10,097 bases of DNA, from the NCBI GenBank assembly GCA_018262455.1, contig JAGSPR010000239.1:1-10097 (forward strand), read 5' to 3'. Under the pieces are notes generated by a model. The model was given only the letters and a program-made list of their open reading frames with translations. It was not told where the DNA came from and ran no database searches. Below, piece by piece: positions 6,701 through 10,097 of the stretch. The number at the start of each line of letters is the position of its first letter. Within the stretch, counting starts at the first letter, position 1. The position numbers and the translations under genes were made by a program. This DNA comes from Deltaproteobacteria bacterium. GTDB lineage: Bacteria > Myxococcota > Polyangia > Haliangiales > Haliangiaceae.

Positions 6701-7397
6701 GGTTGCCGCTGCAGCCGTGCTCGATCGCACGCGCAAGGCCAAAGCGCTGGACGTCAGCGAGGACACGCTCTCCCGCGAGAAGTGGCTGAGCGGGGCATCC
6801 GATGCCAAGTACCTCGAGGTTCATGCAAGCTACCTCGCCCGCCTCGAGGCCGTGGCGGCGAACCCGAAGCTCGATCCGAAGACGCGCGCAGCCGTTTCCT
6901 TCCTGGCCGCGCGCTCGCTGGAGCTTCAAGGGCTGCTCAAGGCAGACGTCGCGCTACTTCGACGCGCGCGGACGAGCGCGCAGCAGGCCATGAAGTTGTG
7001 GCCCGCGCTCGATGGCAACGACGTCATCATCGACGCCCTGATCGACGAAGCCGCATTCGGTGGAGACGCGAAGTCGTGGCTTGCCCTGCGCCGAGAACGC
7101 ACCACGGCTGCGGCCCTGACGAAGCTGGCTTCCGACGGGTCACCGCTCGTCGTCCCGATCAAGGCTTCCAGCCAGTGGGCCGAGATCGCGAGCCACGCCC
7201 GGGCGAATCCGACGCGTCCGGGGATCAACACGCTGCGCCTCGCGCGCCTGCTCGGAGATCCAGCGCTCGAGGCGAAGGCCAGGCCTGCGCTCGAGGACAA
7301 GCTTGGCAGGATGAGCCGCGAGCTCGCGTTGATCCTCGCTCCGGCGAACGCGACCGCGACCGTGAAGGAAGACCTCGCGTACTACGATCAACGATGA
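3753..7397 (+). CDS. Large TPR-rich single-pass membrane protein, unknown function
   Basis: The 1214-residue product has an N-terminal helical cytoplasmic part (1-175). A conserved-looking block follows at about 186-230, including SYVTTHCVTALFIPLIPIG then AYRVRREGDSY. I recall the pattern 'SYVTTxxxxxLFIPxxPxGxYRV' from other bacterial TPR and DnaJ-like membrane proteins. A single membrane helix lies at about 250-267 (LAIAASVVLAITGFAL) after a basic stretch. The remaining roughly 945 residues are almost entirely alpha-helical, Ala/Leu/Arg/Glu rich. Recognisable TPR-like pairs lie near 705-770 (AFRLGLGEIYARLGKVKESE...) and 850-905. Positive residues before the helix suggest the long C-terminal domain is periplasmic. 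It may be a scaffold for protein complexes; no catalytic motif is seen. The ATG at 3753 is the first start after an in-frame stop at 3654-3656; ATG at 3759 is the alternative. No good Shine-Dalgarno sequence is present. Its end is 33 bp from the convergent M48 gene. Confidence 0.9.
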   Translation: MTMQQDEDGGLAQEEAELVEAAKRAYAMAAAIAPAAGQVTPAEVETLRVALDEVLDLTEAGLAAAPNDDEHDATSRLLAFVYARCAAVAIAAGDDRTAHRWLGLAEQLAVEVELRDELTAARSNLERYRMLVHGRNLMAHGQHRAARKLWTELAKTSTTDTIARSARQELDAPRPLRNGELPGLGSYNGFGLGFYGSRDHSPDHSYVTTHCVTALFIPLIPIGAYRVRREGDSYMVMARERLSLFARIARLAIAASVVLAITGFALHHHYNDPVRLARIHFDETLEAASSGDPEAGLRGIDAELASDQVFRIGTERTERAGAAVVTLTAGYVARPFTRDSLDQASRVVGRYQALPDLAKGGVARDAVLASLDGWIQQLGDGADTAEARLVLLRHEAEVADPARAPKIASRITAARIAVASANEAEWPVESLAILMEEPSAEAIGRADQIIARLVDSPSLLVDAGHDLDSWLGATTVAELRARVETQRALATHAQPELEPETLTTAQLAAMAKQRPWDQLVILRLARDEASANQLDAAAARLAGIGKPGMMIRDARMLLGQLASANGKLDQADALLSSLLGSRLQRYLAAGAKLDQALTAVQARIKQQLDTGSIPDDLRRKYEALAGEEERAELIKTWAGEMIGADGAVNAAREAHDALSDIVPVSLAVGTVKLRRAQAMPDGPARSVLLVEAERTYLAIRSDAEGQPAFRLGLGEIYARLGKVKESEAEFAAVLATGAPLLSLQVAQIYRSIGSTERAKQVANQVFADGNADAGQKSHAAVLLALMSDDEEGESWFHKADQTDPFVRTSLLELEASRLLRQNKRAECAAKFAEAAKAHLATASAASIAGYNNAAVAHRGRFACSGDLGALAEAEAAFEKAYRASRESPIIVGNFARDLETNGRMRVIGKRIDLRAFQPTESDVEELIDQLLDSPEHDAILADLAADRGIRRGDQVFAEYEVLASSSPAPYKHRFDQAMERRDEVAAAAVLDRTRKAKALDVSEDTLSREKWLSGASDAKYLEVHASYLARLEAVAANPKLDPKTRAAVSFLAARSLELQGLLKADVALLRRARTSAQQAMKLWPALDGNDVIIDALIDEAAFGGDAKSWLALRRERTTAAALTKLASDGSPLVVPIKASSQWAEIASHARANPTRPGINTLRLARLLGDPALEAKARPALEDKLGRMSRELALILAPANATATVKEDLAYYDQR

Positions 7398-7423
7398 TCG
7401 CGGCCCGGGCACGCGACGCTCGC

Positions 7424-7437
7424 GCCGTGATCACGGC
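7424..7437. other. 14-bp perfect palindrome across the M48 gene stop codon
   Basis: GCCGTGATCACGGC at 7424-7437 is its own reverse complement and covers the TGA of the M48 gene (7431-7433). In RNA it could form a 5-bp stem with a GAUC loop, in either direction, between two convergent genes. There is no T tract, so it is not a standard intrinsic terminator. It may be a weak bidirectional transcript end or chance. Confidence 0.4.
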
Positions 7438-8681
7438 ACTGGCTCGACGCACTTGACGAGCTCGCCGACGCCGACCGTGCGCCGCGGGTCATCGAGGGTC
7501 GCTGCGCTCGGCGCCGGGCACGTCTGCTGCACGACCGCCGCGGCCTCGCCGGCGATCTTCGCGGGCCGAAATCGCAGCCGCTTCACGTGCACGCGCGCAC
7601 GCTCGGCCTGGGTCGGCGTGCGGATCCCCGCGACGAGCGTGGCCGCGCGCCGGGCGGCCCCCTGGCCGGTGATCTCGAGCCAGATGTCGGCGCGCGGACC
7701 GCGCACGACCACCACGTGCGCACCGGGCGTCGGCTGCCGCGTCGCGAAGGCGAGCTCCTCGTCGAGTGCTTCGCGGGTGGCCGGCACGACGCTCGGGTCG
7801 ACCCGCTCGATCGGGTCGCGAGCGATCCCGGTCACGACGAGGTGGCCCGCGACCTGGTGATCTCGCCGGTCCCGCAACGAGCCGATCAGGAGATCGCCGC
7901 GTGGCGAGCCTTCGATCGTGGCCTTGTACGCCTTGCCCTGGCCGTCGATCGTGACGCCGATCGCCAGCGAGACGGCGTTGTCGTCGATCACCGCGGCGAC
8001 TCGCGGGTCGCCGCCGATCACGATCCCGTCGAGGTGCTGGCGGTAGCGATCGCGGGCAAGCTCGCCGCCGGACCGCCCTGCGATCACGAGGGCGACCCGC
8101 GACAGCCGCTGCAGCAACGTCGGATGCTCATCGTCACCGCGCGGATTGAAGCGGGCGACCGCGCGGAGCATGTCGAGCATCGCTCCCGGCTCGTAGCCGG
8201 CCGCGATCACGTAACCGACCGCGCGCTCGTCGGCGATCGACTCGAGGGCACGCCGCCAGCTCAGCTGCTCGGCGTCGCCGCGCCCCTCGAGCCACCTCCC
8301 TGTCCGCGCCTCGACATGTGCGAGCTCGTGAGCGAGCACCGCCGCGAGCGCCGCTTCCGAGTCGAGCGCGGCGAGCAGGTCGTGGTTGATGTGGATCGCG
8401 TCGCTGGGCGCGGCCCATGCCGTGCCCGTCGCGGTCATCCTCACCACCGGCGCGACCGTCAACCGGTTGGCGCGGATCAGCCGGGCGAGGACCGCCGCGA
8501 CGTAGTCGTGCACCGCCGGGTCGTCGTAGACCAGCAGCGGCGAGGTGCGGGTCACTTGATCGCGAGCCCACACCCGGCACGCCTGATAGTCGGTGCAGTG
8601 CGCCCCGACCCGCGCGCCGAGAAACGTGGGCCGGCCGCAGGCGGCCAGCGCCACCCCGACGAGCGCGACGCTAGTGCGCAT
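7431..8681 (-). CDS. M48-family zinc metalloprotease, lipoprotein
   Basis: This 416-residue protein begins with a lipoprotein signal (MRTSVALVGVALAAC, lipobox LAAC, lipidated Cys15). The mature protein is therefore likely anchored in the envelope, probably the periplasmic face of the outer membrane. The catalytic domain (about 50-170) carries H118-E119-L-A-H122, with a preceding strand DAIHINHDLLAALDSEAALAAVLA typical of M48 enzymes. It also has the E147-S-I-A-D151 (ExxAD) motif providing the third zinc ligand, followed by AAGYEP. The gap from HExxH to ExxAD is unusually short. A region near 219-250 (DGIVIGGDPRVAAVIDD...) resembles the C-terminal module found after many periplasmic M48 domains. 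The last about 60 residues (VHVKRLRFRP...) may be a decayed form of the tail these proteins carry. BepA-type M48 proteases work in outer-membrane protein quality control. The ATG at 8681 overlaps the stop region of the POTRA gene by 11 bp, implying translational coupling; an 18-residue longer frame is rejected because it would bury the signal peptide. Confidence 0.92.
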   Translation of the reverse strand: MRTSVALVGVALAACGRPTFLGARVGAHCTDYQACRVWARDQVTRTSPLLVYDDPAVHDYVAAVLARLIRANRLTVAPVVRMTATGTAWAAPSDAIHINHDLLAALDSEAALAAVLAHELAHVEARTGRWLEGRGDAEQLSWRRALESIADERAVGYVIAAGYEPGAMLDMLRAVARFNPRGDDEHPTLLQRLSRVALVIAGRSGGELARDRYRQHLDGIVIGGDPRVAAVIDDNAVSLAIGVTIDGQGKAYKATIEGSPRGDLLIGSLRDRRDHQVAGHLVVTGIARDPIERVDPSVVPATREALDEELAFATRQPTPGAHVVVVRGPRADIWLEITGQGAARRAATLVAGIRTPTQAERARVHVKRLRFRPAKIAGEAAAVVQQTCPAPSAATLDDPRRTVGVGELVKCVEPVP

Positions 8682-9735
8682 ACCCGACCGCGTCGGAGAA
8701 CTTGAGGTCGACCTCGTGGGTGGCTCGGGTCGCACCGTCCATCCTGACGTCGATCCCGTGGTCCTCGCCCCACAGCCGCAGGCGCTCGCGGGCTCGGTCC
8801 ACCGCGATCGCCGAATAGCGGCGGCCGGTCGAGATCCCGAGCGATGCGGCGACAGCTCGACCCGCGGGCCACGGGATCTCCACCACGCCGTAACGATAGG
8901 CGGTCCCCTGGTCGATACTGACGCGGATCGCGACGCGAGCGCGCCGGCGGTCGAGCTGCACGACGGGCGCGTGGATCTCCGCGCTATAGCCGAGGTCCAT
9001 GTACGCGAGCGCGAGCGCGTCGAGGTTCGCCTTGAACAGCTCGGCGTCGTAGCGCGCGCCGATCGCGTTCACGGTGCCACCGCGGCGGCCGAGCCGGCGG
9101 ACGACCTCGGCGCGGGGCAGCGCGTCGCCGCCAACGACCTCGATCTGCTCGATCACGTAGCGGCGTCCGGGATCCGCCATCACGCACAGCTCGCCGCCCG
9201 AACGTCGAACCTCGATCGCGGCATCGAGATAGCCCGTGCTCCGCCATCTCTCGAGCGCATGACGGCGCACGCGCTCGATGCGGATCGGATCGGCAAGCGA
9301 GCCGGTCAGCGCGGCCAGCTCGCCGAGCGCCGGATCGTCACGGTGCGGCATCGTGACCCGGCTGACGACGGCGAGCGGCGTGAGTACAAACGCGAGCGCG
9401 ACGCCGTCCTGTTCCACGCCTGCCCGCACCGCCGCGGTGGCAAAGCCGAGCGTGACCAGCAGCGCGAGATCGCGCCGGACCGCGTCGACCGCCAAGGGCT
9501 CGCCGAGGCGCGAACCAAGCGCCCGGGCGATCTCGCCCTGCGCGAGCGCTGGCGCGCCGACGATCTCGACGGCGCGGATCGGCCGCCCTTCGATCGACGT
9601 CAGACCGCCAGCAGCTTCCACTCCCGCTGCATCGGGGCTGGTTGACGGTTCCGCGTGACAAGCGGCGACGGCCGGCGCGCGGACGGCCGGGTGGCCACAC
9701 GCCGCGACAACCAGCATGGCTGCGATCCGCACCAC
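8671..9735 (-). CDS. POTRA-repeat lipoprotein (BamA/TamA-like arm without barrel)
   Basis: The 354-residue product starts with a short lipoprotein signal (MVRIAAMLVVAAC, lipidated Cys13), then a Pro/Ala linker to about residue 50. About four POTRA-like units follow. Unit 1 (53-121) reads PIRAVEIVGAPALAQGEIARAL then DAVRRDLALLVTLGF. Unit 2 is about 122-192, including ALERWRSTGYLDAAIEV. Unit 3 (193-276) reads YVIEQIEVVGGDALPRAEVVRRL then LDALALAYMDLGYSAEI. Unit 4 is about 277-348, including YRYGVVEIPWPAGRAVAASLGI and RERLRLWGEDHGIDVRM. These show the beta-alpha-alpha-beta-beta pattern and the 'GY' after the second helix. BamA-type proteins continue into a 16-strand outer-membrane barrel; here the gene ends right after the last POTRA. 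Start is GTG at 9735 (or GTG at 9732), chosen because it gives the lipoprotein signal; the longer frame upstream is out-of-frame sequence of the neighbouring gene. It lies 37 bp downstream of the DUF3127 gene and overlaps the M48 gene by 11 bp. Confidence 0.85.
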   Translation of the reverse strand: MVRIAAMLVVAACGHPAVRAPAVAACHAEPSTSPDAAGVEAAGGLTSIEGRPIRAVEIVGAPALAQGEIARALGSRLGEPLAVDAVRRDLALLVTLGFATAAVRAGVEQDGVALAFVLTPLAVVSRVTMPHRDDPALGELAALTGSLADPIRIERVRRHALERWRSTGYLDAAIEVRRSGGELCVMADPGRRYVIEQIEVVGGDALPRAEVVRRLGRRGGTVNAIGARYDAELFKANLDALALAYMDLGYSAEIHAPVVQLDRRRARVAIRVSIDQGTAYRYGVVEIPWPAGRAVAASLGISTGRRYSAIAVDRARERLRLWGEDHGIDVRMDGATRATHEVDLKFSDAVGYAH

Positions 9736-9772
9736 AGTCCGGACGGAGCCGGTCTGGGCGAGTCGCAATCGA

Positions 9773-10097
9773 TCAGAACGGAATGTCGTCGAGGTTCCGG
9801 CTCTCGTCGCTGGGGCGCGCGTCGTACTCGCGGGGCGGCGCCGCCTCGCGGTCGAAGCCGTCCCCACCGTCACGCGAGTTGCGGCGTCCGTTCGACGCGC
9901 TCGCGCGCATCGGCTCGACCTTCCAGACGTCGAGGCTGTTGAAGTACTTGACCTCGCCGGACGGGCTCTTCCACTCGCGGCCACGCAGGCTGAAGTCGAT
10001 GCGGACCTCGTCGCCGACCTGGAGGCGGTCGAGCTGCGCGCAGCGATCGCCGGTCAGCTGGAACAGCACCGTCTGCGGGTACTTCGGATTGTCCAGC
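9773..10097 (-). CDS. DUF3127 / SSB-like OB-fold protein, C-terminal part (runs off the right edge)
   Basis: The visible 107 residues are open to the window edge, so the start lies outside. The first part (PKYPQTVLFQLTGDRC, then LQVGDEVRIDFSLRGREW and YFNSLDVWKVE) matches the second half of the DUF3127 OB-fold pattern: 'YPxxVxFxLxGD...LxVGDxVxVxFxxxxREW...W'. DUF3127 proteins are small and resemble single-stranded-DNA-binding OB folds. After the fold comes a disordered Gly/Arg/Ser/Asp linker. The protein then ends in NLDDIPF, matching the acidic hydrophobic tip of SSB (DDDIPF in E. coli) that recruits DNA repair and replication partners. It is probably a cytoplasmic nucleic-acid binding protein; ssDNA binding is inferred. 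It precedes the POTRA gene by 37 bp on the same strand, so co-transcription is possible although the functions look unrelated. Confidence 0.85.
   Translation of the reverse strand, partial: LDNPKYPQTVLFQLTGDRCAQLDRLQVGDEVRIDFSLRGREWKSPSGEVKYFNSLDVWKVEPMRASASNGRRNSRDGGDGFDREAAPPREYDARPSDESRNLDDIPF

Noticed and set aside
7587..8705. Plus-strand frame of 372 codons opposite the M48 gene
   Set aside because: The opposite strand encodes a lipobox, HELAH and ESIAD in order, so this frame is a shadow. The same applies to 8593-9645 opposite the POTRA gene.
9736..9984. N-terminal extension of the POTRA gene by about 83 residues
   Set aside because: The extension is Arg/Ser/Thr-rich sequence read out of frame from the DUF3127 gene and would bury the lipoprotein signal peptide.

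Overview
The window is about 10.1 kb of high-GC DNA, roughly two-thirds G+C, with strongly GC-biased third codon positions. It is tightly packed with nine protein-coding genes, and the longest gene-free stretch is about 200 bp. Two outer-membrane-type lipoproteins, a very long TPR protein, a proline/glutamine/tyrosine-repeat membrane protein and many proteins of unclear function together suggest a Gram-negative deltaproteobacterium-like organism (Myxococcota, perhaps near Kofleriaceae/Haliangium). That placement is an inference from style and gene content, not a taxonomic proof. I found no rRNA, tRNA, CRISPR array, transposase, integrase or plasmid gene. The region reads as ordinary chromosome rather than an island.

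Left third (1-2718): the 5' part of an EboA-like protein gene leaves the window leftward on the minus strand. Divergent to it is a short CYTH / triphosphate-tunnel protein (268-738, plus). Convergent with that is an MJ1255/MurG-like glycosyltransferase (782-1846, minus). The glycosyltransferase is divergent, by only 20 bp, from an unrecognised TIM-barrel protein (1867-2718, plus) with features reminiscent of family-18 glycosidases.

Middle (2765-7397): a four-helix membrane protein with a tandem PQGYA tail and a C-terminal zinc ribbon (2765-3550, minus) shares a 202-bp divergent intergenic region with a 1214-residue TPR-rich single-pass membrane protein (3753-7397, plus).

Right third (7431-10097): three minus-strand genes form a likely operon, transcribed right to left. 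First is a DUF3127-type OB-fold protein ending in an SSB-like acidic tail (its 5' end lies outside the window). Next is a lipoprotein made almost entirely of POTRA domains with no beta-barrel. Last is an M48 metalloprotease lipoprotein whose start codon overlaps the stop region of the POTRA gene. The POTRA and M48 pair is the most suggestive unit here. It resembles a detached version of the BamA periplasmic arm next to a BepA-like envelope protease, which hints at an outer-membrane assembly or quality-control role (inference).
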